Shown here: positions 9,634 to 17,771 of the stretch, in pieces
How the letters are laid out: each line of letters begins with the position of its first letter
Position numbering within the stretch: the first letter of the stretch is position 1
Assembly (NCBI GenBank): GCA_024227135.1
Contig: JAAELC010000573.1
Span: 1 to 36,858 of the forward strand
Length of the DNA stretch: 36,858 bases
Direction of reading: 5' to 3'
From: Gammaproteobacteria bacterium
GTDB lineage: Bacteria; Pseudomonadota; Gammaproteobacteria; Chromatiales; Chromatiaceae
Notes under the pieces: model-generated
Told to the model about the DNA's origin: nothing
The model's database searches: none
What the model saw: only the letters and a program-made list of their open reading frames with translations
Position numbers and translations under genes: made by a program

Positions 9634-10725
9634 CTAGAGTCTCAGCTCTGTATTCTTGTCGAACACCATGATGTCTTCCGGAGCGATAGCGAATTGTGCC
9701 TCCACCCCGGTCTCGAATCGTGCAGAGCTTTGCGACTCAATCATTACCTCATGTAGACCGCACATGGTGACGATGACCTTATGGGCACCGAGATACTCAC
9801 ACAGCTTGACGTAAAGGGAAATCTGCGCGCTATCAGCAGGAGCTTCCGAACCGGGTTTGATAACTGACGGTCGAATACCAAGCGTAACCGCCCGCCCCGA
9901 AAGTGTGTCCAGTGAGTCTTTCAGGGCCGATGCCAGTCTCAGAGAAAATCCCTCTCCCCTGGCGAACAGGAGGCCACTCTCTTCAAACAGATCGGCTTCC
10001 AGAAAATTAGTCGGCGGGCTGCCAATAAAACCCGCAACGAACTTGTTTACAGGAGATTCAAACAACGCTTCCGCTGTACCTTCCTGCTGCACCAGACCGT
10101 TTGCCATGACGACGATGCGATCGCCCAGGGTCATGGCTTCCACCTGGTCATGGGTGACATACACCATGTTCTTGTCGAGGGTATTGCGCATCTCGGCCAG
10201 TTCGGTCCGCATTTTGCCCCTCAATTTGGCATCCAGATTGGACAGGGGCTCATCGAATAGAAAGGTGGAAGCATCCCGAACCAGTGCACGACCCATGGCG
10301 ACACGCTGACGTTGTCCACCGGACAATTCACCGGGTTTACGATTCAGAAGTTCATTGATGCCCAGCATCTCCGCGACCCGGTGAACTTTTTCATCGATGA
10401 TTTTTTTCTGGACTTTCTGGAGTCGCAACGCAAAGGACATATTCTTCGCGATATTCATGTGGGGATAGAGCGCATAGTCCTGAAAGACCATCGCGATATC
10501 GCGGTCCTTCGGCTCCAGGTGACTGATTGGCTTGTCGTCAAAGTAGATTTCGCCGCTGGTGACATCCTCCAGACCAGCCAGCATTCTCAATGTGGTGGAT
10601 TTCCCGCACCCGGAGGGCCCGACAAGGACCGTAAACTCACTGTCTTCAAAATCCAGGTCGAAGGGAGGAAGCACCTTAACGGTGCCATAGCACTTCTCTA
10701 CTGAGTCAAAGCGAATATTCGGCAC
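9634..10725 (-). CDS. Sugar ABC transporter ATP-binding protein (UgpC/MalK/MsmK family)
   Basis: Cytoplasmic ATPase of 363 residues that powers the CUT1 importer. The Walker A motif GPSGCGKST lies at residues 36-44, the Q-loop in VFQDYALYPHM near 81-91, the signature LSGGQRQRVAMGRAL near 133-147 and Walker B FLFDEPLSNLDAKLR near 154-168, followed by the switch His in THDQVEAMTLGDR. A C-terminal TOBE/regulatory domain follows, ending in FAIAPEDIMVFD, as in MalK-like proteins. It is upstream of the binding protein and separated from it by a dispersed repeat. It is divergent from the GntR-type regulator across a 315-bp intergenic region. Confidence 0.95.
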   Translation of the reverse strand: MPNIRFDSVEKCYGTVKVLPPFDLDFEDSEFTVLVGPSGCGKSTTLRMLAGLEDVTSGEIYFDDKPISHLEPKDRDIAMVFQDYALYPHMNIAKNMSFALRLQKVQKKIIDEKVHRVAEMLGINELLNRKPGELSGGQRQRVAMGRALVRDASTFLFDEPLSNLDAKLRGKMRTELAEMRNTLDKNMVYVTHDQVEAMTLGDRIVVMANGLVQQEGTAEALFESPVNKFVAGFIGSPPTNFLEADLFEESGLLFARGEGFSLRLASALKDSLDTLSGRAVTLGIRPSVIKPGSEAPADSAQISLYVKLCEYLGAHKVIVTMCGLHEVMIESQSSARFETGVEAQFAIAPEDIMVFDKNTELRL

Positions 10726-10907
10726 TGGCTTTCTCCACCCATTTTCGAACAGAGTCCGGTCGTAACGTCATCGGCCATTCAACTCGTTCCGCCCCTCGAT
10801 ACCGGGACCTGTTTAAAAATCTGAAGAATCGTTGTATTGGAAAGACCAATACCGCTGTTCACTGCGTACCCCGGTGAACCCTTCTTACAGACCCTCAAGA
10901 AACGAGA

Positions 10908-10924
10908 TTGTCATACGCTAACAT
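10908..10924. promoter_or_regulatory. Candidate relaxed GntR-type operator between the transporter ATPase and the regulator
   Basis: TTGTCA-N5-TAACAT resembles the ATGTTA-N4-TAACAT operator seen elsewhere in the window. The right arm CGCTAACAT is well kept, the left arm is degenerate and the spacer is one base longer. It sits in the divergent promoter region 10726-11040, where regulation of both genes would be expected. The rest of that region shows no other clear signal. Confidence 0.4.
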
Positions 10925-11040
10925 TTTTTCTATATTAAGTCTATCCAAACAACAGAACCTCGGTTTTTTAGATCATTGACTTCGCGCATATGGCGTCGAG
11001 CCAGAGAGGAATGAATCTAACCAGCTGATATACTTCGCGT

Positions 11041-12072
11041 ATGAAACCTACTCGATTAAAAAAAACCAAAGAAACGAAACGAGATCAACCAACTCTCAAG
11101 GAAGTGGCGGCAGCGGCCAAAGTCAGTGAGATGACTGTGTCTCGAGTTCTGCGGGAAACCGGCAGTGTCTCTAAAAAAACCAAGGCCAAGGTGCTGGCAG
11201 TGGTCGATGATATGGGCTTCGTACCCAACAAGGTCGCTGGTTCTCTGGCGACTTCATCATCCAATCTAATCGCCGTTATTGTCCCCTCGCTTCGCAATCA
11301 GGTCTTTACGGAGGTTCTCTCCGGGGTTACAGACTACCTGGACACGACGGGATACAAGGCCGTCATCGGTATTTCAGACTACAAACGTGAAAAGGAAGAG
11401 CAGCTCGTAAGGTCAATGCTCTCGTGGCGACCATCGGGGCTGATTGTTTCCAACCTGACTCATTCGGACCGTACTCGAAAGATCATGGCCAACGCCAACA
11501 TCCCCGTTGTTGAGATGATGGAAACTACCGAGGATCCGGTGGATTTCTGTGTCGGCCTGGATCACATAAAAGCCGGAGCACTGATGGCCCGTCACTTTAT
11601 TGACCAGGGATATCGACGTATCGGCTATGTGGGCTGTAACGATCGGGATCGTACCGCAGCGAAAAGATTCAAGGGGTTCGCTGCCGCTCTCAGAAAAGAT
11701 GGTCTCAAAGTGGAAGGTACCCTGGAGTATGACCAACCGGTAAGCATGGAACTTGGCAAGAAGGGTATTGCTGCCCTGCTGTCGGATTACCCGCATCTGG
11801 ATGCTGTCTATTTTCCCAACGACATCGCTGCCATTGGTGGTCTGTTCCATTGCCTGGAGGCCGGAATCAGTATCCCATCATCCGTGGCCATAGGCGGGTT
11901 CAGCGGGTTGAAAATCGGACAGCTCATGCCGGTCCCTCTGACGACGGTGCGGGTCGGGCGCTTCGAAGTCGGTCAGCGCAGCGCCAGAATCATAGTCGAC
12001 CGGTTGAATGGCAAACATCCCAACCACGTCAATATCGTCGACATCAAGTTGATCAAAGGTGGTACGACTTAG
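11041..12072 (+). CDS. gntR: LacI-family transcriptional regulator, GntR (gluconate/idonate) type
   Basis: A 343-residue DNA-binding protein with a basic N-terminus, then the LacI helix-turn-helix LKEVAAAAKVSEMTVSRVLR near residues 20-38 and the hinge helix NKVAGSLATS. A periplasmic-binding-protein-like effector domain follows, starting at NLIAVIVPSLRNQVF. The AKVSEMTVSRVLR recognition helix and the SLRNQVFTEVLSG block resemble the gluconate repressor GntR. Matching operators occur at 15072-15087 and 17705-17720 in front of gluconate and idonate genes. The probable effector is gluconate or 6-phosphogluconate, which is inference. It is divergent from the transporter ATPase and convergent with the glxR-like gene, with a 31-bp gap. 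Confidence 0.88.
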   Translation: MKPTRLKKTKETKRDQPTLKEVAAAAKVSEMTVSRVLRETGSVSKKTKAKVLAVVDDMGFVPNKVAGSLATSSSNLIAVIVPSLRNQVFTEVLSGVTDYLDTTGYKAVIGISDYKREKEEQLVRSMLSWRPSGLIVSNLTHSDRTRKIMANANIPVVEMMETTEDPVDFCVGLDHIKAGALMARHFIDQGYRRIGYVGCNDRDRTAAKRFKGFAAALRKDGLKVEGTLEYDQPVSMELGKKGIAALLSDYPHLDAVYFPNDIAAIGGLFHCLEAGISIPSSVAIGGFSGLKIGQLMPVPLTTVRVGRFEVGQRSARIIVDRLNGKHPNHVNIVDIKLIKGGTT

Positions 12073-12103
12073 CCGGACTGACCCTGTAGCCACGTCAGAA
12101 CTA

Positions 12104-13030
12104 TCAGGGCAACTTGTCCTGTTTCTCAGGTGACACCCTGATCGGTGTGTTCTCTCTCTCATAAGCAAGCAGCAGTGCACTGTGGTCCAGATTGCCCTGG
12201 CCACTTTCCACCATATTCTGATATTGCTCGAGAGTTTTCTTTGCCAGTGGCAATTCGAGAGACGCGTCGCGGGCCATCTCGACGGACATGTTCAAATCTT
12301 TGACCGAATACTTGAGCGGCCCGCCGGGTACAAAATCCCGTTTGACCATCTTTTCACCTTGAATCGTCAGTATACGACTCTGGCAATAGCCGCCCAGCAG
12401 GGCTTCGCGGGCCTTATCCGCATCCACACCCAGCGCAGCGGCAAGCATCAGACCTTCCGTCACCCCACCGATGAAAACATGAACGATGGTCTGGTTGACC
12501 AGTTTTACCACCTGGCCTGCGCCCTCCTCACCCAGATGGAATATATTGCCCAGGACATCCAGAACCGGCCGGGCACGATCCACATACTCAGCCGTACCGC
12601 CGACGAGGATCGCCAAAGTCCCCTCCTCCGCCCCGGAAACACCGCCAGACACCGGCGCATCCAAGTGTGCGTACCCAGCTTCGGCGAGTCGCCTGTGGTT
12701 CTCCCGCGCGATGTCCGGGGCCACGGAACTGAGATCAATCGTCAGACACCCTTCGGGAGCTGCGGATACCACACCATCCGCACCGAAAAATACGGCCTCG
12801 ATCGCATCCGCGCCGGCGAGTGAGGTAAGAACAATGTCCGCATCCTTGACGGCATCAGCTACCGAGGTGGCAACCCGCCCCCCCAAGGCTGCAAGAGGTT
12901 GGCATTTCCCGGGCGATCTGTTCCGGACCGTTACACTATAACCCGCATTCAGCAGGCGTGTGGCCATTCGACTCCCCATCAGCCCGATACCGATGAAGGC
13001 AATGCGGGGTTTTTCATCCATTTGTGTCAT
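12104..13030 (-). CDS. NAD(P)-dependent beta-hydroxyacid dehydrogenase (GlxR/tartronate semialdehyde reductase-like)
   Basis: A 308-residue member of the 3-hydroxyisobutyrate dehydrogenase family. The Rossmann motif is FIGIGLMGSRMATRLLNAG near residue 11. The substrate-binding loop is DAPVSGGVSGAEEGTLAILVGG, and catalytic Lys lies in GAGQVVKLVNQTIV, about residue 172. The best guess is reduction of tartronate semialdehyde to D-glycerate, because a hydroxypyruvate isomerase-like gene lies immediately upstream on the same strand (stop to start 50 bp). LtnD-type sugar-acid dehydrogenases have the same motifs, so the substrate remains open. A half-site of the GntR-type operator lies just upstream. 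Confidence 0.85.
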   Translation of the reverse strand: MTQMDEKPRIAFIGIGLMGSRMATRLLNAGYSVTVRNRSPGKCQPLAALGGRVATSVADAVKDADIVLTSLAGADAIEAVFFGADGVVSAAPEGCLTIDLSSVAPDIARENHRRLAEAGYAHLDAPVSGGVSGAEEGTLAILVGGTAEYVDRARPVLDVLGNIFHLGEEGAGQVVKLVNQTIVHVFIGGVTEGLMLAAALGVDADKAREALLGGYCQSRILTIQGEKMVKRDFVPGGPLKYSVKDLNMSVEMARDASLELPLAKKTLEQYQNMVESGQGNLDHSALLLAYERENTPIRVSPEKQDKLP

Positions 13031-13052
13031 GGGCTATCTACTCACTGGTATA

Positions 13053-13068
13053 CGCATAGCGTTAACAG
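13053..13068. promoter_or_regulatory. GntR-type operator half-site upstream of the glxR-like gene
   Basis: The sequence CGCATAGCGTTAACAG matches the right half and central GCGT of the exact site at 17705-17720, but the left arm is poorly conserved. It lies 23 bases upstream of the glxR-like start, in the short gap after the hyi-like gene. It may be a weak or decayed operator. Confidence 0.4.
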
Positions 13069-13080
13069 ACCCGGGCAGAC

Positions 13081-13848
13081 CTAGCGGTAGGCCTGCATCC
13101 AACCGAGTCCGGCTTCTGTTGTCAGGCGGGGCCTGTACTCGGCCCCAACGTATCCGCTCCAGCCCATGTCATCGAGTGCAGCCAGCAGAGAGGGGTAATT
13201 TACCTCGCCTGCATCGGGCTCTCCACGGTCAGGAACGGCGGCGAACTGGACATGACCGATGAAGGGCAGCGTCTTTCTTAACCGTTCGGTCAGATCACCC
13301 TCCATGATCTGAGTGTGGTAACAATCGAACATCAGGCGCAGATTCTCTGCCCCCACAGCCTGAATGGTCTCAACACCCTGCTTGACGAGGCTGAAATGGT
13401 AGCCAGGTGCGTCTCGCTGGTTAATTGCCTCGATGACAATCCCAACGCCTTGGGCCGCCGCCTCCGCACAGGCATAGGCAAGATTTCTGCGATAGACCTC
13501 TTCAGCCCTGGTGGTGCCTCCGGTCTTTCCCGGAACGCAGTTGATGTTTCGGCAGCCGATCGCGGTGGCGTAAGCAACAGCCTCATCGACATAGCCACGG
13601 GCCTCATCCTCACGCCCCGGCATGGCCATGACTCCGAAGTCATCCGGGCCATTGATGCCCAGACGCGTGTTGATTCCGAGCATTTCGAACCCCGTCTCCT
13701 TCAAGGCAGCGGCAACGGATTCAGCCGGTGTTTCATAAGGAAAATGACATTCGACTGCATCAAAACCGGCCCTTTTTGCGGCATGGATCGCCTCAGGAAG
13801 GCTCAGTTCGGTCCAGAGAAAACCCAGATTAGCGGAAAACTTTGGCAT
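13081..13848 (-). CDS. Hydroxypyruvate isomerase-like TIM-barrel protein
   Basis: The product is 255 residues, close to the ~258 of Hyi. It has the sugar-isomerase/xylose-isomerase-like TIM barrel pattern: MPKFSANLGFLWTELSL at the N-terminus, EAINQRDAPGYHF carrying the metal-ligand Glu, LMFDCYHTQIMEGDL and HVQFAAVPDRGEPDAGEVNY, and a final GAEYRP with the second Glu. These blocks are those of hydroxypyruvate isomerases and the related OtnI family. I chose the ATG at 13846-13848, preceded by GGAAAGAAG, because the longer frame adds a leader not seen in the family. It probably cotranscribes with the GlxR-like dehydrogenase. No glyoxylate carboligase or OtnK/OtnC gene is in the window. Confidence 0.85.
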   Translation of the reverse strand: MPKFSANLGFLWTELSLPEAIHAAKRAGFDAVECHFPYETPAESVAAALKETGFEMLGINTRLGINGPDDFGVMAMPGREDEARGYVDEAVAYATAIGCRNINCVPGKTGGTTRAEEVYRRNLAYACAEAAAQGVGIVIEAINQRDAPGYHFSLVKQGVETIQAVGAENLRLMFDCYHTQIMEGDLTERLRKTLPFIGHVQFAAVPDRGEPDAGEVNYPSLLAALDDMGWSGYVGAEYRPRLTTEAGLGWMQAYR

Positions 13849-13880
13849 AGCTTCTTTCCGTATGTGATCCCGGCTTGCGG

Positions 13881-15008
13881 CTAACCGTGGATAAACCGAA
13901 TGTAACAAGGTGCCGGGATCTCGTAGATTTCATCGGTCATTTCGAGAGAACCAGTTTCTACATCCCGAGAAAAAACACGAATGTGACCGGAATCCTGATT
14001 GGCTACGATGACTGCCTCTCCACAGGGGGTTATTGCGAAGTGCCTCGGGAATTTGCCTCCTGTCGACAACAGCCCCACCCGTTCCAACCGGCCATCTTCG
14101 AGCACCTTGAAGGTGGCAAGGGAGTCATCTCCCCGGTTGGATACATAAAGATAGCGCGCATCCGGCGACAGCTTGATCTCGGACACGTAACTGACTTTGT
14201 CACGGTCATCGATGGTGGATTCGTACTGGATCGGAATGAGTCGCGGTTTCACGACTTCAGGATCACCCGCATCGAGCTGGGCAACACAAACCGTGTTGAA
14301 CAGTTCGTTTGACACATAACAGATATCCAGATCGGGATGCATTGCCATGTGACGGGGTCCCGACCCGGCTTCGAACTCAATATGAGTCTCATGTACCAGT
14401 TGTCTGGTCGCGGCGTCCCAGCGATATTGAAAAACGGCATTTTCGCCAAGATCGGGAATGAACACCCAATCGTGCCAGAAATGGGCACAGTGCGCGTGCG
14501 GTCCAACCTGACGATTGCCCCAGTGGTCTTCTCGATTACTGACCTGTCGCCATTCACCCTCAGGCCGGTAGTGCTGTTTGAAGCTTTGACGCACCGCACC
14601 GAGCTTACCCTCAGCGTCCACGTCGACGACATCAATGATGGCGTCCCAGTAGTTGATTACGATTGCTACGTCTCTGTCAGGCGACAACGCCAGGTAGCAG
14701 GTTGAACGGCCCGAGGCACGAAACTCGTCTCGATGTACCAGGGATCCGTCAGATTTAATCTCATAACGCAGTACATCACCCTGATCTTTGATGGTTTCAA
14801 CGATGGCGTACAGGGACCTTCCATCGCTGTGGGGAATAAGTACAGCGGGGTTCAGCGCCTCGCAGGTAAACCGGAGTTTCAATTTCCCGGTCCGATCGAG
14901 AGTCATCCCATAGATACCCTTGCCGGGAATCGGCGCATAGGGCTGATGGGCAAGTACATCCATGTCGCTGTAGCTACCTGCCAGGAGTGCATAATCTTTG
15001 ACCATCAT
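13881..15008 (-). CDS. Lactonase family protein (6-phosphogluconolactonase-like beta-propeller)
   Basis: A 375-residue protein of the YbhE/Pgl seven-bladed propeller type. Repeated blades are seen as YAIVETIKDQGDVLRYEI, CYLALSPDRDVAIVINYWD, GPHAHCAHFWHDWVFIPDLG, GPRHMAMHPDLDICYVSNE, LSPDARYLYVSNRGDDSLATF and FPRHFAITPCGEAVIVANQD. The GPHAH and GPRH blocks are typical of the cycloisomerase/lactonase superfamily. It would hydrolyse 6-phosphogluconolactone or another aldonolactone to the acid that Gnd and the Idn enzymes use. There is no obvious signal peptide, so it is probably cytoplasmic. AGGAG lies upstream of the ATG. A GntR-type operator lies 64 bp upstream at 15072-15087. Confidence 0.85.
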   Translation of the reverse strand: MMVKDYALLAGSYSDMDVLAHQPYAPIPGKGIYGMTLDRTGKLKLRFTCEALNPAVLIPHSDGRSLYAIVETIKDQGDVLRYEIKSDGSLVHRDEFRASGRSTCYLALSPDRDVAIVINYWDAIIDVVDVDAEGKLGAVRQSFKQHYRPEGEWRQVSNREDHWGNRQVGPHAHCAHFWHDWVFIPDLGENAVFQYRWDAATRQLVHETHIEFEAGSGPRHMAMHPDLDICYVSNELFNTVCVAQLDAGDPEVVKPRLIPIQYESTIDDRDKVSYVSEIKLSPDARYLYVSNRGDDSLATFKVLEDGRLERVGLLSTGGKFPRHFAITPCGEAVIVANQDSGHIRVFSRDVETGSLEMTDEIYEIPAPCYIRFIHG

Positions 15009-15071
15009 GATGAATTTCTCCTAAATTTGTCCCCGCTCGGTGTGGTAACGCCTTCCAATACTCACCGCTGC

Positions 15072-15087
15072 ATGTTAGCGCTAACAA
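15072..15087. promoter_or_regulatory. GntR-type operator upstream of the lactonase gene
   Basis: ATGTTAGCGCTAACAA contains the perfect 14-bp palindrome TGTTAGCGCTAACA. It fits the E. coli GntR/IdnR operator pattern ATGTTA-N4-TAACAT with one mismatch at the end. It lies between the gnd stop and the lactonase start, as expected for control of a lactonase promoter by the local regulator. Confidence 0.75.
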
Positions 15088-15146
15088 TCCAACCATGGCA
15101 AGTAAAAAAGCCAATGATCGTAAATATTGACTCAGCCAGTTTATAA

Positions 15147-16556
15147 TTACCAACGGGTGTGAAAAGAGCCCGCTCGATCCAGGCGTTCATAGGTATGGGC
15201 ACCAAAGTAATCCCTCTGAGCCTGGATCATATTCGCCCAAAGTCTATCGCTGCGATAACTGTCGTAATAGGTCAAGGATGAACCGATTGCAGGAACCGGA
15301 ATACCCGAAATCGTTGCAGCGCTGACGGTCTGCCGCCAGCCCTGCTGGGACTCAGCGAGCATGTGCCTGAACTTGGGCGCGCACATCAGGTTCGCGGGTT
15401 TCTCCGACTGTCGGTAAGCAGAGGACATCGCGTCCAGCAATCCGGCCCTTATGACGCAGCCCTCTCGCCAGATCGCGGCGATCACGGAAAGATCAATATC
15501 CCAACCGTGCTCCCTCCCACCCTTCTCGATCAGGGCGAGTCCCTGGGAGAAGGTCGCGATTATGGATCCCTGCAGTGCCTGCCGAATGGATTCCACCGGA
15601 ATCGCATCGCCTGTACCACGGAAATCCGGGCCCGCCATCAGCGAGGCAGCAGCAACACGCTCCGCCTTCAATGAGGCCAGGGAGCGGGCGAACACAGCCT
15701 CCGTGATGGTGGGTGTGGGTATACCGCAGGCAAGCGCGGCTTCCGAACTCCAACGCCCCGTACCCTTTTGTCCCGCTGTGTCCAGGATAGCCTCCACCAG
15801 AGGCCCATCACCGAGATCATCTTTTCGTCGAAGGATTTCCGCGGTGATTTCCACCAGGTATGAGCCCAACTCCGTTCTGTTCCATGCAGTGAACAAGTCA
15901 GCCATCTCTTCGTGCGCCAGCCCAACCAGATCACGGAGCAGCACATATGCCTCGGCGATAGCCTGCATGATCCCGTACTCGATACCGTTGTGGAGCATTT
16001 TAACGAAGTGTCCCGCCCCATCACCCCCCACCAGAGCACAGCAGGGTTCACCGTTGAATCTGGCCGCAATCGCTTCAATGACGGTCCGGCTGTTCTCGTA
16101 AGCAGTCCTCTCGCCTCCCGCCATCATGGAGGGACCGTATCGTGCACCTTTCTCACCGCCGGAGACTCCAAGTCCGATGAAAAAGACGTTCCTGTCGGTC
16201 AGCGAAGCTTCGCGGCGGATAGTATCCCGATAGTGGGAATTGCCGCCGTCGATGAGCGTATCACCCGGCGCCAGGTGTGGTAGGAGACTATCGATCACGG
16301 CGTCCACCGGATCTCCCGCCTTGACCATGATCAGGATGGTGCGCGGTGTCGACAGACTGTAAACCAGTTCCATCGGCCCCTGAACCAGGTGAACACGTTC
16401 CTTCGCCTCCAGGGGCAAACTGCCTGCGAAGCGATCCCGTGCCTCGGTCCATGGGTCATGGACCGCCACGGTGAAGCCCTTATCCACCATATTCAGGACC
16501 AGATTCTGCCCCATGACACCCAGTCCAACGACGCCCATACCAGTCACAGCGGCCAC
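15147..16556 (-). CDS. gnd: 6-phosphogluconate dehydrogenase, decarboxylating
   Basis: Oxidises 6-phosphogluconate to ribulose-5-phosphate plus CO2 in the cytoplasm. The 469 residues match the long NADP-type enzyme (E. coli 468). Motifs include the nucleotide loop GVVGLGVMGQNLVLNM, GGNSHYRDTIRR, the substrate loop GVSGGEKGARYGPSMM (most family members have Glu where this has Lys) and catalytic Lys in GAGHFVKMLHNGIEYG. The C-terminus is QRDYFGAHTYERLDRAGSFHTRW-like, split here as QRDYFGAHTYERLDR and GSFHTRW. I use the GTG at 16554-16556, two bases after the idnD stop, because it gives the family's length. It is coupled to idnD in one operon. Confidence 0.95.
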   Translation of the reverse strand: MAAVTGMGVVGLGVMGQNLVLNMVDKGFTVAVHDPWTEARDRFAGSLPLEAKERVHLVQGPMELVYSLSTPRTILIMVKAGDPVDAVIDSLLPHLAPGDTLIDGGNSHYRDTIRREASLTDRNVFFIGLGVSGGEKGARYGPSMMAGGERTAYENSRTVIEAIAARFNGEPCCALVGGDGAGHFVKMLHNGIEYGIMQAIAEAYVLLRDLVGLAHEEMADLFTAWNRTELGSYLVEITAEILRRKDDLGDGPLVEAILDTAGQKGTGRWSSEAALACGIPTPTITEAVFARSLASLKAERVAAASLMAGPDFRGTGDAIPVESIRQALQGSIIATFSQGLALIEKGGREHGWDIDLSVIAAIWREGCVIRAGLLDAMSSAYRQSEKPANLMCAPKFRHMLAESQQGWRQTVSAATISGIPVPAIGSSLTYYDSYRSDRLWANMIQAQRDYFGAHTYERLDRAGSFHTRW

Positions 16557-16558
16557 CG

Positions 16559-17599
16559 TTACTGTTCCGAAAACGACAATTGGACCTTCATGGCGGAACT
16601 GCGGTCGTTGGCAGCTTCGAAAGCTTCCACTGCATCGTTTACGGAGTAAACGCCTGTCAACAGCGGATCAAGTGGGATCCGCTTTTCGCCAATCAGCCTG
16701 ACGGCCCATTCAAACTCATCGTGGAAACGAAAATTACCCAGCATCTGGATCTCCCTGGCAACCAGTTGATTGAGAGGCAAGGTGACGTCTGCACCCAGTC
16801 CGAGCAGGATCAAGGTACCTCTCGGTCGGATAACATTTAAAGCCGCACGCAGGGCCGTCTCGTTGCCCGAAGCTTCGATGACAACGTCAAACGTCCCCTT
16901 CACCGCCCCATAGCGCTCCAGATCATCGGCATGGGTTGCCACGTTGATGGTCCTGTCGGCGCCCACCTGCAGAGCCCGCTCCAAAGCTGCATCGACTACA
17001 TCGGTGGCTACCACTTCCAGGGCGCCATGGGTCTTCGCCACCGCGACGACCAGGGCACCGATGGGACCTGTACCCGTCACCAGAACCCGTTTGCCCATCA
17101 GGTTTCCCGCTTTTCTCACAGCGGCGAGTGCAACAGACAGGGGCTCGGCAAACGCGGCCTCTTGTGGCGTCACGCCTGTTGGCAACGTTACACACTGCCA
17201 GGCTTCGACTATCAGGGACTGGCTGAAGGCTCCCTGGATGTGGGGAAAACGCATGGCGCTGCCGTAGTAGCGCATGTCCACACACTGGTTGAACATGGCC
17301 TCGCGACAATACTCGCAAGTCCCACAGGGGCGACTCGGATTGATCGCCACCAGGTCCCCTGCCGAAAGGCCTTGCACGCCCTCGCCCATCACGGCGACGC
17401 GGCCGGCTACTTCGTGACCGAGAATCATCGGTTCCTTTATACGAATCGCACCAAACCCGCCATTGTTATAGTAATGCAAGTCAGATCCACAGATTCCACC
17501 CGCTTCCACCTCGATAAGGACCTGGCCTTCAGCGGCTGCCGGGGTATCGGTTTCTTCGATCCTCAGGTCTTTCGGACCATGACAGACAACTGATTTCAT
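16559..17599 (-). CDS. idnD: L-idonate 5-dehydrogenase (zinc-dependent MDR family)
   Basis: Oxidises L-idonate to 5-keto-D-gluconate with NAD(P)+. The 346 residues match IdnD of E. coli (343). The catalytic-zinc region is GGICGSDLHYYNNGG with GHEVAG. The structural-zinc loop is CGTCEYCREAMFNQC with all four Cys. The dinucleotide fold is VLVTGTGPIGALVVAVA. The HYYNNGGFG loop is characteristic of idonate/sorbitol-type dehydrogenases. I chose the inner ATG at 17597-17599, which follows AGGA with proper spacing, over the ATG five codons upstream. It is divergent from idnO across a 172-bp region with an exact GntR-type operator. A related polyol dehydrogenase activity cannot be excluded. Confidence 0.88.
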   Translation of the reverse strand: MKSVVCHGPKDLRIEETDTPAAAEGQVLIEVEAGGICGSDLHYYNNGGFGAIRIKEPMILGHEVAGRVAVMGEGVQGLSAGDLVAINPSRPCGTCEYCREAMFNQCVDMRYYGSAMRFPHIQGAFSQSLIVEAWQCVTLPTGVTPQEAAFAEPLSVALAAVRKAGNLMGKRVLVTGTGPIGALVVAVAKTHGALEVVATDVVDAALERALQVGADRTINVATHADDLERYGAVKGTFDVVIEASGNETALRAALNVIRPRGTLILLGLGADVTLPLNQLVAREIQMLGNFRFHDEFEWAVRLIGEKRIPLDPLLTGVYSVNDAVEAFEAANDRSSAMKVQLSFSEQ

Positions 17600-17704
17600 T
17601 ACTTTTTTCCTCATAGGCTGGAGTCAAGGGTTCACAGTTGGCAGGGGCAACGATACGGGGTTCTCCCCCAAAACGCACCTTGACACAACAGTATGCTGGA
17701 CATT

Positions 17705-17720
17705 ATGTTAGCGTTAACAT
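17705..17720. promoter_or_regulatory. Exact GntR/IdnR-type operator in the idnD-idnO divergent promoter
   Basis: ATGTTAGCGTTAACAT fits ATGTTA-N4-TAACAT, the published E. coli GntR/IdnR consensus, at every fixed position. It lies 51 bases upstream of the idnO start and 105 bases upstream of the idnD start. It could control both directions. Confidence 0.82.
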
Positions 17721-17771
17721 TTATAATTGCAAGCATGGTTTTTCGTACAACTGCATGATCAAGGAGATACC

